Shown: positions 20,694 to 29,904, counted from the first letter of the stretch. The stretch: 32,342 nt of DNA from CAZYSK01 sp964649415 (GCA_964649415.1 CAZYSK010000067.1:1-32342), one strand, 5' to 3'. A program made the numbers and translations. Notes: generated by a model not told the origin, from the sequence alone.

Positions 20694-23600
20694 CGCGACA
20701 CCTCCCCTCCTGCCCCTGGCGCTGGGATATGAACCAGCATGGTCGTTCCCGTGGAGTCGCTGCGCTCTATTTTAACATCACCGCCCAGACTTTGCAACAT
20801 CAGGCTGTTCAACCACAACCCCAGCCCGCTCCCCCCTCTCGGCTCCTTGGAAGGGACGGGCTTGGCGAACAGGCGTTGCTGAACTCTGGATGGAATGCCT
20901 GGCCCCGTATCCCGAACGCGCACGCAGATGCTGCCGTCCGTCAGACGGCTGGCAACAGTCAACCGACCGCCGTCCTCCATCGCACGATAGGCATTGTCAG
21001 CCAGGTTGCGAAAGACCTCGGAGACCTGCCCAATGGGGGCCTGGATCTGCGGAATGGAGTCGTCCAGGTCCAGAGTAACCGCTATCGCCGAACGAACCGG
21101 GTCGGCTTGCCATCGCTCTCTCGTCCTGCCCACCACGTCATTCAGCACGGCATTGACGTCCACCGCCTGAACCTCGATCTCCCGCAGCGGCTCCTGGATG
21201 CGCGCGATGATCTCCGAGGTATAGCGGGCGTTGCGCTCGATGATGTCGAGGATCTCGGCGATGGTTTCGTCCGCGACGTCCACGCGCTTGCGCAGGCGCG
21301 TCACGTTGGGGACGATGATGTTGAAGGTGTTGTTGATGCGGTGCCGCAGCGCCGCCATTGCGGTGCCCAGCGTCGCCAGTTGCTTGGCGGCGATGGCCTC
21401 GCCGCGCGCTTGCTCATACAGCCGGGCGTTGTCCAGGGCGATGGCAGCCTGGCTGGCCATGGAGAGTAGGACTTGCAGGTCCTGCTCATCGTAGGCATGT
21501 TCTCGCTCCCAATCCTGCATAGCGATCACGCCCAGCGCCCTCTCGCCTATGACCATAGGAACACCTAGCCAAGAACCTGACAAACGTCCAATGAACTCTT
21601 GGTGTCCGGGTTGCCCATACCACGCCTCGGCCTCCGCCGACGTGCGATGCAAGATGGGTTCCTTGGTGAGGATGATCTCTTCGGTCTTGCCCCGCCTCTC
21701 CATATCCGCCTGGCGGGATTCGTAGTGTACCCGTTCTCCCTGCTCCGTCGCCAGGCCGAAGTGGATCGTGTTCGCTTCCCCATCGTACAAGGCGATGTAC
21801 ATGTCCTGCGCGCCCGTCAGCCTCTTCGCCTGTTCGTAGATCAGTTCCAGGATCTCGTCTTGCTTCAGGCGAATCCCCGACGTCAATGTTCTCCCCACCT
21901 CGTTGAGCGCCGCCAAGGCCTCCACGCGACGCGCCAGCTTGCGGTTGACGTCGTAGTAGAGCTCTGCGTTGTCCAGCGCGATGGCGGCCTGGCTGGCCAT
22001 GGAGGAGAAGACCTGCAAGTCTCGATCATCGTAGGCATGCTCTCGCTCCCAATCCCACAGGGCGAGCACGCCCAGTACTTTCTCACCCACCACCATCGGA
22101 ACACCCAGCCAAGAGAGTGGAACTCGTCCAATGAACTCTTGGTGTCCCGGCTGCCCATACCAGGCTTCGGACTCCGCCAGGGTGCGATGCAAGATGGGTT
22201 CCCTGGTAAAGATGACCTCTTCGGTCTTGCCTCGCGTCTCCATATCCGCCGGGCGGGATTCGTATTGCACCCGTTCGCCATGCTCCGTCGCCAGGCCGAA
22301 GTGGATCTCCCCCTTTTCCTCATCGTATAAGGCGATGTACATATCCTGTGCGCCAGTCAGCCTCTTCGTCTGTTCGTAGATCAACTCCAGGATCTCGTCC
22401 TGCTTCAGGCGAATGCCGGACGTCAGTGTCTGCCCAACCCCATTAAGCACCTGCATAGCATCGCTAAACGCCTGCATAGCCCCATAGGCACGTGCGCTCT
22501 CAATGGCCACCGCGGCTGCCCCGGCAAGCGCCTCAACCAGGCGCACGTGATCCTCTGCGAATGCTCCAGCCTCCGTGCTCTCCAGGTCCAGGATCCCAAT
22601 CACCCGGTCACCATAACGCAAGGGTGCCGCCAGTTCAGACTGCACCTCGGCGTACCATTCCTGGTAATACGGATCGTCCTGGACATCGCGGCAGACGTAG
22701 GTTTCTCCCGTCGCAACCACGTGCGCGCTGATGCTGTTCCCAGAGAGAGGCAGACGGGACGTGCTGCGCGTCGGTTCCTTCTCCACCGCGTTCATGGCCC
22801 CGAAGCGCAGCTCAGTGCCGTGCTCGTCCAGCAACCAGACGCCGGTGTAGGTGGCCGGGGTAAGCCGGGCCGCGTATTCCGCGATGCGCTTCAGCAAGCT
22901 TTCCAGCGGCGCCTTTCCAATGAGGGCGTATATCTCCTGGAGGACTCGAATATCGTCCACACGTTCCTGGAGCCTGGCCCGGGTCTCCTCGTACAGCTCG
23001 GTGGTGCGGAATGCCACGGCCGCTTGCGCCGCCAGGGCCTCTGCCAGGTGCTGGTCGGCCTCGCTGAAGGCGTTCAGCCGGCTGCTTTCGGCATTGAGCA
23101 CGCCGACCAGCCTATCGCCCGCCAGCATCGGAACGTCCAACTCCGACCGGGTGGCCTCCACGTGACACTTGTACCGGGGATCCTGCGACACATCCGTGAC
23201 GCGCACCGGCTCGCGCGTCTGGGCTGCGGTGCCGATCAATCCCTCACCCAGATCGATGCTCCTGTCGGGAGACTTGCCCATCGCGTACCTGAATTCCAGG
23301 CTTCCGGTTCCCGGATCGAACACGCTGATGGACCCAAACTCGCAATTCAGGAGTTCTAGGGACCGCTCCAACGTCCGCTGCAGCAATTTGTCTCTGTCCA
23401 GCACGGAGGTGATGTCACGTGCGATATCTTGAAGCGTCTCGCGTTGCTGGAATAGCTGAGCGTTGCGAATGGCGACCGCCGCCTGGTTGGCGAACAACTG
23501 GATCAGTTCCTGCTGTTCCGCCGGGAACCCTTGTGGTGTGCGGTAGTTGACGAACAAGATACCCACCGCCTCGTCGCCGACCAGCAACGGAATCGCGGCC

Positions 23601-25471
23601 GTGGAGGCGATCTGCTCCCTGAAGATGAAGCGCCGCTCCGGCATGCCCTCTCGGGCGATTTTGAAGGGGGCCGAAAGAAGCGGTTCATGCTGCGCGTCCG
23701 CAGCGAAGAGGGGGCGACTCAACGTAAGGACCTGCATCGCCACGTCGTCAGGCAGGATTTTCTTGGACGGCTTGACTTCCACCAGCATTCTTCCTCCAGA
23801 GACGTGATCAGCGACGCGATCCCGTCTGCCTGGACTGTAGCGATACAGCTCAACCAGATCAGCGCCTAACACACCCCTGGCCTGTTGTGCAATCTGCTGC
23901 AGCAGATCCTCAAGACTTTCCCCCGTCACCTCGACGGTGCTCAGACGCTGCCCCACCTTGTTCAGCGCTTCTAGCGCCTGGATCCGCCTCTGGATCTGCT
24001 CATACACGCGGGCGTTGTGGATCGCCATGGCCGCCTGGTTGGCAAGCAGTTCGATGACCCTCCGTTGATCAGGTGGAAACTCCTGGCGGGTCCGGTAGTT
24101 GACGAACATGACACCTACGGTCTCGCCAGCGGCCTTGAGCGGCACGGAAGCCGAAGACAGGACCCCCTCGCGCACGACGAAGCGCCGGTCCGGGCGCTCA
24201 GGACGCTCGACGGTGAACGAGCCGCTGAGCAAGCGATCAGCCTGGGCATCGCGCGTATAAAGCGGCTCGCCGCGCTTGACAACTTCTACCGCGATGTCGT
24301 CCCCGAAGATGTGCTCCTTGACGACATCGGGGACCCGCCGCTCCCCTTCCAGGATCGGCGGGAGGATGTACCGCTCCTCCCTTTCGACGTACTGATACAC
24401 GTCAACCAGGTCGGCACCCAGCACATCCCTGGCGCTCCGCGCCACGTGCTGCAATACCCTTGGCAATCCTCTCGCCGACACCTCGGCCGATAGCAGTTCC
24501 TCCCCGATCCGATGCAACCTCTCCAGGGCCGCCGACCGGCTGGTCTCCTGCTCGATCAGCCTGGCGTTGCGCAATGCGGCCGCCGCCTGACCTGCCAGTG
24601 TCTCCAGGAGCACCTGGTCCCGTTCGTCAAAGGCCGCCAGGCCGTCCTTGTCGGCCGAGATCACCCCGACAACCTCGTCGCCCAAGGTCTTGATGGGCAC
24701 CACGAGCATTGAGCGTTCAGAGGCCTGTGAAGACCAGCCACGGACAAACCGCGGGTCATGCACCGCGTCCATGACGAGCGCCGGCTCCCCATTCTGGGCT
24801 ACCCAACCGGCCAATCCCTCCCCAATGGCAAAGCTCCTCTGCTCCACGCCCTCCGCGGACCGCGCCGCCATTTTGAGCACATCGGCGCTCTCATCCATCC
24901 GGAATATGCTGACGTGCTGGCAATCCAACACGCGCGCCGCAGACTGTGTGATATGCTCGAGCAGCCTGGGCAGTTTCAGGTCGGAGTTGATCCAGAGGCT
25001 CACTTCGTTCAGGACCGCCAGATCCCGTATCCATCGCTGCGCGACAGCTACCTGCGCGGCCAGACCCTGGGCCAGAGCCTGCTGAGAATCGCTGAAGTCT
25101 CTAGCCTCGTACGCATAGACGTCCATGACTCCCACGACCGTGTTTTTCACCCGTAACGGCACTACCATGGCCGACTCAAGCCCCACGGCGGATGCCTCTT
25201 CCTTGAACGCCCAGCGGGCGTCCGAGGCGATGTCTTTGACTACAATCGGGCGCCCCGTCTTGAACACCTCCGACCCGACGCTGATTTCGTCCAAAGGCAG
25301 GGCCGCCGTGCGCATATAGTCACCCGGCAGGCCCTCGGATGCAACAAGGCGCAGAGCTTGCTTGACCTCATCGAGGAGCCAGATGCCGACCGGCAACTCC
25401 AGGATCGAGCCGATTGTACCTACCAACGGTTGAAGAAACCGCTTTTCGCCAGGCCCTGTAGAGGCAGACAT
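20690..25471 (-). CDS. Soluble sensor histidine kinase with eight tandem GAF domains
   Basis: 1593 residues. Eight GAF modules of about 150-185 residues follow each other, linked by short coiled-coil helices (patterns such as QAALALRNARL/QAAVAIRNAQL at module ends). The approximate spans are 5-150, 155-305, 310-500, 505-695, 697-850, 860-1020, 1025-1195 and 1205-1360. Modules 3 and 4 are alike, and modules 7 and 8 are near-duplicates (DNA period 540 bases). The transmitter has a divergent dimerisation helix with H1377 in AALRHRINNTF, and an HATPase with N1489/N1493 (NLADNAYRAM), DTGPGIP near 1521 and GGSGLGLWL near 1546. No membrane segment, so it senses small molecules, light-absorbing cofactors or redox state in the cytoplasm. 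A clear GGGGGGGAG ribosome site precedes the ATG. It heads the operon of receivers that follows and is the obvious phosphodonor for them. Confidence 0.93.
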   Translation of the reverse strand: MSASTGPGEKRFLQPLVGTIGSILELPVGIWLLDEVKQALRLVASEGLPGDYMRTAALPLDEISVGSEVFKTGRPIVVKDIASDARWAFKEEASAVGLESAMVVPLRVKNTVVGVMDVYAYEARDFSDSQQALAQGLAAQVAVAQRWIRDLAVLNEVSLWINSDLKLPRLLEHITQSAARVLDCQHVSIFRMDESADVLKMAARSAEGVEQRSFAIGEGLAGWVAQNGEPALVMDAVHDPRFVRGWSSQASERSMLVVPIKTLGDEVVGVISADKDGLAAFDERDQVLLETLAGQAAAALRNARLIEQETSRSAALERLHRIGEELLSAEVSARGLPRVLQHVARSARDVLGADLVDVYQYVEREERYILPPILEGERRVPDVVKEHIFGDDIAVEVVKRGEPLYTRDAQADRLLSGSFTVERPERPDRRFVVREGVLSSASVPLKAAGETVGVMFVNYRTRQEFPPDQRRVIELLANQAAMAIHNARVYEQIQRRIQALEALNKVGQRLSTVEVTGESLEDLLQQIAQQARGVLGADLVELYRYSPGRRDRVADHVSGGRMLVEVKPSKKILPDDVAMQVLTLSRPLFAADAQHEPLLSAPFKIAREGMPERRFIFREQIASTAAIPLLVGDEAVGILFVNYRTPQGFPAEQQELIQLFANQAAVAIRNAQLFQQRETLQDIARDITSVLDRDKLLQRTLERSLELLNCEFGSISVFDPGTGSLEFRYAMGKSPDRSIDLGEGLIGTAAQTREPVRVTDVSQDPRYKCHVEATRSELDVPMLAGDRLVGVLNAESSRLNAFSEADQHLAEALAAQAAVAFRTTELYEETRARLQERVDDIRVLQEIYALIGKAPLESLLKRIAEYAARLTPATYTGVWLLDEHGTELRFGAMNAVEKEPTRSTSRLPLSGNSISAHVVATGETYVCRDVQDDPYYQEWYAEVQSELAAPLRYGDRVIGILDLESTEAGAFAEDHVRLVEALAGAAAVAIESARAYGAMQAFSDAMQVLNGVGQTLTSGIRLKQDEILELIYEQTKRLTGAQDMYIALYDEEKGEIHFGLATEHGERVQYESRPADMETRGKTEEVIFTREPILHRTLAESEAWYGQPGHQEFIGRVPLSWLGVPMVVGEKVLGVLALWDWEREHAYDDRDLQVFSSMASQAAIALDNAELYYDVNRKLARRVEALAALNEVGRTLTSGIRLKQDEILELIYEQAKRLTGAQDMYIALYDGEANTIHFGLATEQGERVHYESRQADMERRGKTEEIILTKEPILHRTSAEAEAWYGQPGHQEFIGRLSGSWLGVPMVIGERALGVIAMQDWEREHAYDEQDLQVLLSMASQAAIALDNARLYEQARGEAIAAKQLATLGTAMAALRHRINNTFNIIVPNVTRLRKRVDVADETIAEILDIIERNARYTSEIIARIQEPLREIEVQAVDVNAVLNDVVGRTRERWQADPVRSAIAVTLDLDDSIPQIQAPIGQVSEVFRNLADNAYRAMEDGGRLTVASRLTDGSICVRVRDTGPGIPSRVQQRLFAKPVPSKEPRGGSGLGLWLNSLMLQSLGGDVKIERSDSTGTTMLVHIPAPGAGGEVSR
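21481..22440 (-). repeat. 540-base internal tandem duplication (GAF modules 7 and 8)
   Basis: Matching landmarks recur 540 bases apart. For example, TCATCGTAGGCATG occurs at 21487 and 22027, and CAGGATCTCGTC in both units. The encoded motifs GQPGHQEFIGR, LTSGIRLKQDEILELIYEQ and LTGAQDMYIALYD appear twice. This is a recent in-frame duplication of 180 codons. Confidence 0.88.
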
Positions 25472-25627
25472 ATGCTACTCCCCCCCAAGTTTAGCTAGAC
25501 CTAGTGCAGAATCGGTGATGTTTGCGTAAACCAATTGCTAGAGCGCCAACGGGGCCGCATTGGCGTTCACTCGGCCTGGAGAAACACCCACGCTCTGGCT
25601 ACAGATATCCCCCCAGGTTATACTCAA

Positions 25628-25644
25628 GCCCAGATCGTCTGGGC
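25628..25644. other. Hairpin between the AlaRS-like and kinase genes
   Basis: GCCCAGATCGTCTGGGC forms a perfect 7-base stem with a 3-base loop, about 30 bases downstream of the AlaRS-like stop. No T tract follows on the minus strand, so it is a weak terminator or a processing/attenuation structure. The 3' arm and its flank (GTCTGGGCCAGAG) recur at 15755-15767. Confidence 0.4.
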
Positions 25645-25676
25645 CAGAGCGGAACCCCCGGTCTTCGCACAGAACT

Positions 25677-27017
25677 TCAATTGCGCCGCGCTTGCCTCCA
25701 GGCATCCAATTCAGCCTGGTATTCCGCTTCTGCAAACGCCAACCCCTTTTCCCGTAGCATCATAGCTGTGAGAACGTGAGGCAGGCCCTTTCGCTTCTCC
25801 AGGAACAGGATTTGAGAACCAGTGAGCGTATGCCCACCATTATCACTCAGGAATCGGTCAAGTTGGCGTCGCCCGCGCACCACGGTTCTCATGAAACGCT
25901 GGGACTCACCCAAGAAATAGGTCATCAAGCGCTTCTCGTCCTCCGGCGTCGCCCGCAGGGAGCGATGAACCGTCCGGGAAATACAGCCCATCACTCCCGG
26001 CAGGAATTCCCCGGACTCGATGCCGAGGACAATTTGCCGCGTCACGATGCCCCGTATCAGTAGCTTGACGATTCTCTCCCGGCCGTTCTTGCCCGGGGGA
26101 GGAGCCCCGTCCGCGACCAGGGTATACAGTGCCTTGGAATAGTCCGCAATCACGTGCTCGCTGGCACGGACCAGTGATTCCGGCATGTGAGAGGCACGCA
26201 CGAAACCATGGATCGTGTCCACAAGGGGCCGGTAGGCATCCGTCTCAAACACCGACGCAGCGCCCTGCGAAATCATGGCCACGCGCTCGGTGCCGATGAC
26301 CGTCTCAGCGAAGGGCTCCGCCATCTGACGCAGAGACCTGCTCTGGGGATCGAGTTCGCGGGAGATGAAGAGGGAATTGGAGAACTCGACAAAGCGTCCG
26401 CACTTGCAGCCCGGCCTGCAAGCCGGCCCGCAGGCCTTTTCGGCACCCAGGTCATAGAACAACTCCGTGTTCGGCCCTGCCTTGCGGGGGGTCTCCATAC
26501 CGTCAATCCCGCCGCCTTGCACCCAGTAGTTGTCATCCGGTCCCAGGCCAATGACGTGATCCCCGGGCACCCCTACCTCGATCCAGGCTCGACGTGTGAC
26601 CCCGTCCCCCGGCAGATGCTCGCCCAAGACCGCCCCGCCCTCAAAATAGGAGACCCAGATGCGGCTCTGATCTATGCCGAGAACAGACGTGGCCAGTGTC
26701 CACATACGCCGAATGGTTTCGGCTTTCCCGTTTGGACCAAAGACAAATGCACCGGGCATTTCGAACAAGCTCAGGTGCGTGCCGTCAGTTCCGACCTTGT
26801 CGAGATCGAAGTGGCGAAAACACTCCTGAACGAGGACGAATTGGTCGCCGGGTCTTTCGTCCACCCGGGCCAGGGAGGTCTCTATCTGAACTAGGCCGGC
26901 ACTCATCACGTAAGACATGGGAATAGATGGGTGAAGCATAGGGGCGCGGGGCAGCGGGTGAAAGCCAAGTCCTTCGTAGTAACCTACAAAGCGCCGACGG
27001 ATTGCAGAAGCGTTCAT
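25677..27017 (-). CDS. Alanyl-tRNA synthetase-related protein lacking editing and C-Ala domains
   Basis: 446 residues from the ATG at 27017 (AGGGG 5 bases upstream). The frame is open to 27071, but that adds non-family residues. It follows the class II AlaRS pattern through the catalytic and tRNA-recognition domains: start MNASAIRRRFVGYYEGLGF, motif 2 region VQECFRHFDLDKVGTDGTHLSLFEMPGAFVFG, DDNYWVQGGG and GPNTELFYDLG, motif 3-like IGTERVAMISQG, and the mid-domain HVIADYSKALYTLVADG...RERIVKLLIRGIVTRQIVLGI. It ends about where AlaRS would begin its editing domain. A cysteine cluster (CGPACRPGCKC, about 216-226) inserted before GRFVEFSN may bind metal. It may be an AlaRS paralogue aminoacylating a carrier or another acceptor, or making a signalling nucleotide; normal AlaRS replacement is unlikely without editing. 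A decayed copy is at 31936-32207. Confidence 0.85.
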   Translation of the reverse strand: MNASAIRRRFVGYYEGLGFHPLPRAPMLHPSIPMSYVMSAGLVQIETSLARVDERPGDQFVLVQECFRHFDLDKVGTDGTHLSLFEMPGAFVFGPNGKAETIRRMWTLATSVLGIDQSRIWVSYFEGGAVLGEHLPGDGVTRRAWIEVGVPGDHVIGLGPDDNYWVQGGGIDGMETPRKAGPNTELFYDLGAEKACGPACRPGCKCGRFVEFSNSLFISRELDPQSRSLRQMAEPFAETVIGTERVAMISQGAASVFETDAYRPLVDTIHGFVRASHMPESLVRASEHVIADYSKALYTLVADGAPPPGKNGRERIVKLLIRGIVTRQIVLGIESGEFLPGVMGCISRTVHRSLRATPEDEKRLMTYFLGESQRFMRTVVRGRRQLDRFLSDNGGHTLTGSQILFLEKRKGLPHVLTAMMLREKGLAFAEAEYQAELDAWRQARRN

Positions 27018-27059
27018 ACTGACCCCTCTCACAGCTACACGCGGAACAGAGGCTACAAT

Positions 27060-27088
27060 ATTGTACCACACTTATCGGGGTTATGCAA
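27060..27088 (-). promoter_or_regulatory. Promoter of the AlaRS-like gene
   Basis: Minus strand: TTGCAT (-35, 27083-27088), exactly 17 bases, TACAAT (-10, 27060-27065), with TG at the extended -10 position. The leader is about 35 bases and contains the AGGGG ribosome site. The promoter upstream of the decayed copy (32250-32278) is nearly the same. Confidence 0.8.
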
Positions 27089-27186
27089 CACATTCCAGTG
27101 TCCTGAGCTCAAGCGGTAACCTCGATGTGCCATTGCGCTTGCCAACGTAAACCAAGACCACCGGCACCGCGTTACCATCATCTGCC

Positions 27187-28227
27187 CTATGCCGGCTTCA
27201 GAAGTGCGCTCACGATACCGATATCCTGCCACGTGACCGTTTCCTCCTCAGGCACGCCACCGATCACAATTGGGGCAACGGGGGGAAACTGGATCTTTCC
27301 CGTCCCCGGATCACGGACAAACCTGCCATACTCCCACTCTTTCTGATCGACGTTCCATACCACCGCGTGCCCCGTCGCCGGTGGGACAGCACCTCGCGCC
27401 CAGGCCGCCAGGACGTAGTCCCCCTCGTTGCTGTGTGGTCCAGCCCACCGATCTCGTGGGACGCGGACTGCAAAGCTGCGAGCATCCCACGGGAGCCACA
27501 GGTTGGTGCCAAACGGCATGCCGTCTTCCGGGTGATACAAACGGTATCTCCGCTCATCGATATCGATCTCCGAGGGGATCAAGCAGCCTCTCGGCTCCGC
27601 ACGCAGGAGCCCATAGCCGTTCCCTGTGACCACGGGGATATGCACGGCTGCTGCGCCATCGACCAGCGAAAGGTCATCCGCCAGACACCGGCACAGGGCG
27701 TTGATCCAACTGAGTGCGTGCTGGCACTTGTCTATCTGCTGACTGCATTCTTGTGTTCGCGATGGGTCTCTGAAGCGATTATCCTCCCAATACTTGATCG
27801 CTTCGCCAAAGGCCTTGATCGCACGCTGGTAATCGACCAGCGCCTTGGTCCTGGATCCTAGCGCACAGTGGAGCAAGCCCCGCAGGTACACGACGACAGC
27901 TTCGATATGGCGCTTGTTCTGGTAGCCAGGCAGTAAGCCAAGCGCTTTGGCAGCCTCTTGACAACAGTCCAGCGCCGGTCCCCATCGATCAGTCTCTCGA
28001 TACAGGTCACCCATCCAGATACAAAGGACGCTCTCACTTGCAGAATGATGACAGGCTCGCGCGAACGCGTGGGCCTCTTCAATGCATCGAATAGCCCTAT
28101 TCACGTCGCCCAGGCACCAGTACTCTGAGCATTTCATCGTGGCAGCGGAGACTACAGATGGCAGCCCATTCTCGCACACCAGTGCTCTAGGCGCCAGGTC
28201 TGGGGGCAATCCCGTGATCACAGGCAT
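27187..28227 (-). CDS. Helical-repeat protein with a possible S24/LexA-like C-terminal fold
   Basis: 346 residues from an ATG with GGAG 7 bases upstream. Residues about 30-185 are helical, TPR-like: AIRCIEEAHAFARACHHSASESVLCIWMGDLYRETDRWGPALDCCQEAAKALG, then ALVDYQRAIKAFGEAIKYWEDN. The rest is rich in beta-strands: AAAVHIPVVTGNGYG, RRYRLYHPEDGMPFG, SFAVRVPRDRW...NEGDYVLAAWARGAVPPATGHAVVWNV. The F-A-V-R-V...G-D-Y-V-L-A pattern recalls the S24 peptidase fold of LexA/UmuD, but the usual Ser of GDSM is replaced (RDRW), so catalysis is doubtful. I do not recognise an exact family. TPR proteins with such folds are often regulators. It lies after the SPFH genes and before the AlaRS-like promoter, all on the same strand. 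Confidence 0.7.
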   Translation of the reverse strand: MPVITGLPPDLAPRALVCENGLPSVVSAATMKCSEYWCLGDVNRAIRCIEEAHAFARACHHSASESVLCIWMGDLYRETDRWGPALDCCQEAAKALGLLPGYQNKRHIEAVVVYLRGLLHCALGSRTKALVDYQRAIKAFGEAIKYWEDNRFRDPSRTQECSQQIDKCQHALSWINALCRCLADDLSLVDGAAAVHIPVVTGNGYGLLRAEPRGCLIPSEIDIDERRYRLYHPEDGMPFGTNLWLPWDARSFAVRVPRDRWAGPHSNEGDYVLAAWARGAVPPATGHAVVWNVDQKEWEYGRFVRDPGTGKIQFPPVAPIVIGGVPEEETVTWQDIGIVSALLKPA

Positions 28228-28310
28228 GGTTACACTCCAGTGGCTCTATGCCGGTCTGCCAGAACACCACCAATCACCGAATAGTCCTTGATCTCGCAAG
28301 CTCTTTCAGA

Positions 28311-28436
28311 CTACACTGCAGAAGCATCTGCATACCGCAGCATGGCCGCGTAGCGGAGTAACTCAGATGCGCCGGTTGAGGCAGCAAGTTGATCGTGTCG
28401 CCTCCAGCGATCCAGGATCTCGGAGAGCGCCATCAT
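28311..28436 (-). CDS. Possible small ORF (41 residues)
   Basis: An open frame in the gap between the SPFH gene and the TPR gene encodes MMALSEILDRWRRHDQLAAS and a further alanine/leucine-rich helix-like stretch ending YADASAV. It has plausible amino-acid composition for a short amphipathic helix. The start has only a weak upstream GCAGG. A longer version from 28532 would overlap the SPFH gene by 77 bases. Not convincing on its own; it could also be the remnant of a larger gene. Confidence 0.25.
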   Translation of the reverse strand: MMALSEILDRWRRHDQLAASTGASELLRYAAMLRYADASAV

Positions 28437-28455
28437 CCTGCGCTGGTGGCAACTC

Positions 28456-29904
28456 TCATGCCCCTCGTATCTCTGGCAGCAGACGTCCAAGCTCGGAGCC
28501 AGCATCATCCGTGCCCGGTAGCCCATCGCCAACCAAACTATGCGTATTCGCCAGCAGTTGCTCCAATTGGCTCAGCATCCGCAGCGTCTCGGGCGGCAAG
28601 AACATACGCTTATGCGGATCGTAGGCCATCCAGCGCAAGGTCTCAGTGAAACGCATGGCCATCAGGTAGGGATGTAGTTCTTCTTCACTGCTGACAAGTG
28701 GCCGGATCGTCTCAATAAGCGTCAGCACCATCTCTGCTTGTGCCTGCACCCGCGCAGCATCCAGACGCGCTATCTCCGCCTCCCCCTCTGCCTGGTCCTC
28801 TACTGCCCTCCGTCTCCAATCGGCCTGCCAGGCTTCGACCCACTGGGCATAGATTTTCTCATCCTTTACGTCAATCTCACCCAGATCAACGTTGAGGATC
28901 CGGGCCCCCTTGTCATTGCCCACCGAGAGTTTCTCGCGCAAGCGCTTTTCAAGACGTTCCCGGATCTCCTCACGGGGATTCCCCCGGCCTGGCCAGGGCG
29001 GCTGCATCAGCCAATCGAGACGGTAGTCAGCCAAGACCATCCGCAGGATCCCCTCAACCTCGCCAATCATCACGCGCCCCGTCCATTTCCTGGTCTGTTC
29101 CGGGTGATCCGGCTCGTGGATACGGACCCATGTGCTTGTGGCTGCGTTGAAGACCGCCTCATCCGTGTGCGCCAGCGACCTCGCCGGCACCTCGCCCTGT
29201 TGGCCAGCGTCCCGGTCGTCAATCTTGAAAGTGATGTCAGCCTGGCAGGAAACAGGGATTCCCTCCTTCGTCATCGCCGTAACCGCAAGTGGCCAGTGCT
29301 GTTGTCGCAGGTCAATGACCTCCCAGACCCGCTCGTAGCGCTCAAGGAAGCAAAAAGCGGGGCCCAAGACCCGGCTCAGTCTTCCACCTCTCTCCAGAAC
29401 CGCCGCGCTGTCACCGTGAACCACCACAAACCCTGGACCGCCGATGCGGTCACAAGTCGTGCCCGCCCCAAGCGTGATATGCCCTTCTTCCACGATCAGC
29501 AGCGGCTTGAGCGCATCCCCTGGCATGCCGAACATGCTCCGATGAGCGACACCTTGGGCCTCCTCCAGATCCTCCGTGTCGTAGAGGTCGCGGACAAAAC
29601 GCGAGGCCAGGCGTGAGATAGCTATCAAAGCTATCAGCAATGGAACGGAACTGAAGAAGCTCCTGACAAGAAAGATGAAGCCGTAGCGGATGCAGTCCTT
29701 CACCAGTCTCAGAAGACTCCCCACGTAGGACAGATCAAACGGGGCATGGAGAAACTCGATGGCGCATCCAATGAACACCACTAATAGGATTGGCCCATGT
29801 ACCGCAAACATGCGCCAGCGATGCTGACGCTTCAACCTCAGGCGCGTCGACCGCCCGCGTCCGGACAGGGCCCACCTAAGCAGATCTTCAGGCAGTGAGA
29901 TCAT
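28456..29904 (-). CDS. SPFH/band-7-like membrane protein (second of pair)
   Basis: 482 residues. Hydrophobic segments lie near 33-50 (FAVHGPILLVVFIGCAIEF) and 72-100 (IRYGFIFLVRSFFSSVPLLIALIAI). A band-7/SPFH-like region follows at about 130-390: LLIVEEGHITLGAGTTCDRIGGPGFVVVHGDSAAVLERGG, VIDLRQQHWPLAVTAMTKEGIPVSCQADITFKID, LREKLSVGNDKGARILNVDLGEI. Next is an alanine/glutamate-rich coiled coil (AVEDQAEGEAEIARLDAARVQ, about 375-405). The pattern MTKEGIPVxCxADITFKI is typical of the stomatin/prohibitin superfamily, which scaffolds membrane microdomains and oligomeric rings. The start overlaps the stop of the upstream paralogue by 4 bases (ATGA), with AGGAGGG upstream. The two proteins probably assemble together. 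Confidence 0.85.
   Translation of the reverse strand: MISLPEDLLRWALSGRGRSTRLRLKRQHRWRMFAVHGPILLVVFIGCAIEFLHAPFDLSYVGSLLRLVKDCIRYGFIFLVRSFFSSVPLLIALIAISRLASRFVRDLYDTEDLEEAQGVAHRSMFGMPGDALKPLLIVEEGHITLGAGTTCDRIGGPGFVVVHGDSAAVLERGGRLSRVLGPAFCFLERYERVWEVIDLRQQHWPLAVTAMTKEGIPVSCQADITFKIDDRDAGQQGEVPARSLAHTDEAVFNAATSTWVRIHEPDHPEQTRKWTGRVMIGEVEGILRMVLADYRLDWLMQPPWPGRGNPREEIRERLEKRLREKLSVGNDKGARILNVDLGEIDVKDEKIYAQWVEAWQADWRRRAVEDQAEGEAEIARLDAARVQAQAEMVLTLIETIRPLVSSEEELHPYLMAMRFTETLRWMAYDPHKRMFLPPETLRMLSQLEQLLANTHSLVGDGLPGTDDAGSELGRLLPEIRGA

Noticed and set aside
25538..25735. 65-codon minus-strand ORF and overlapping plus-strand ORFs after the kinase gene
   Set aside because: Overlaps the end of the AlaRS-like gene, has no ribosome site, and the translation has no protein-like pattern.
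28738..29616. Plus-strand 292-codon ORF across the SPFH gene
   Set aside because: Antisense shadow; the minus-strand frame has membrane segments and the SPFH pattern.
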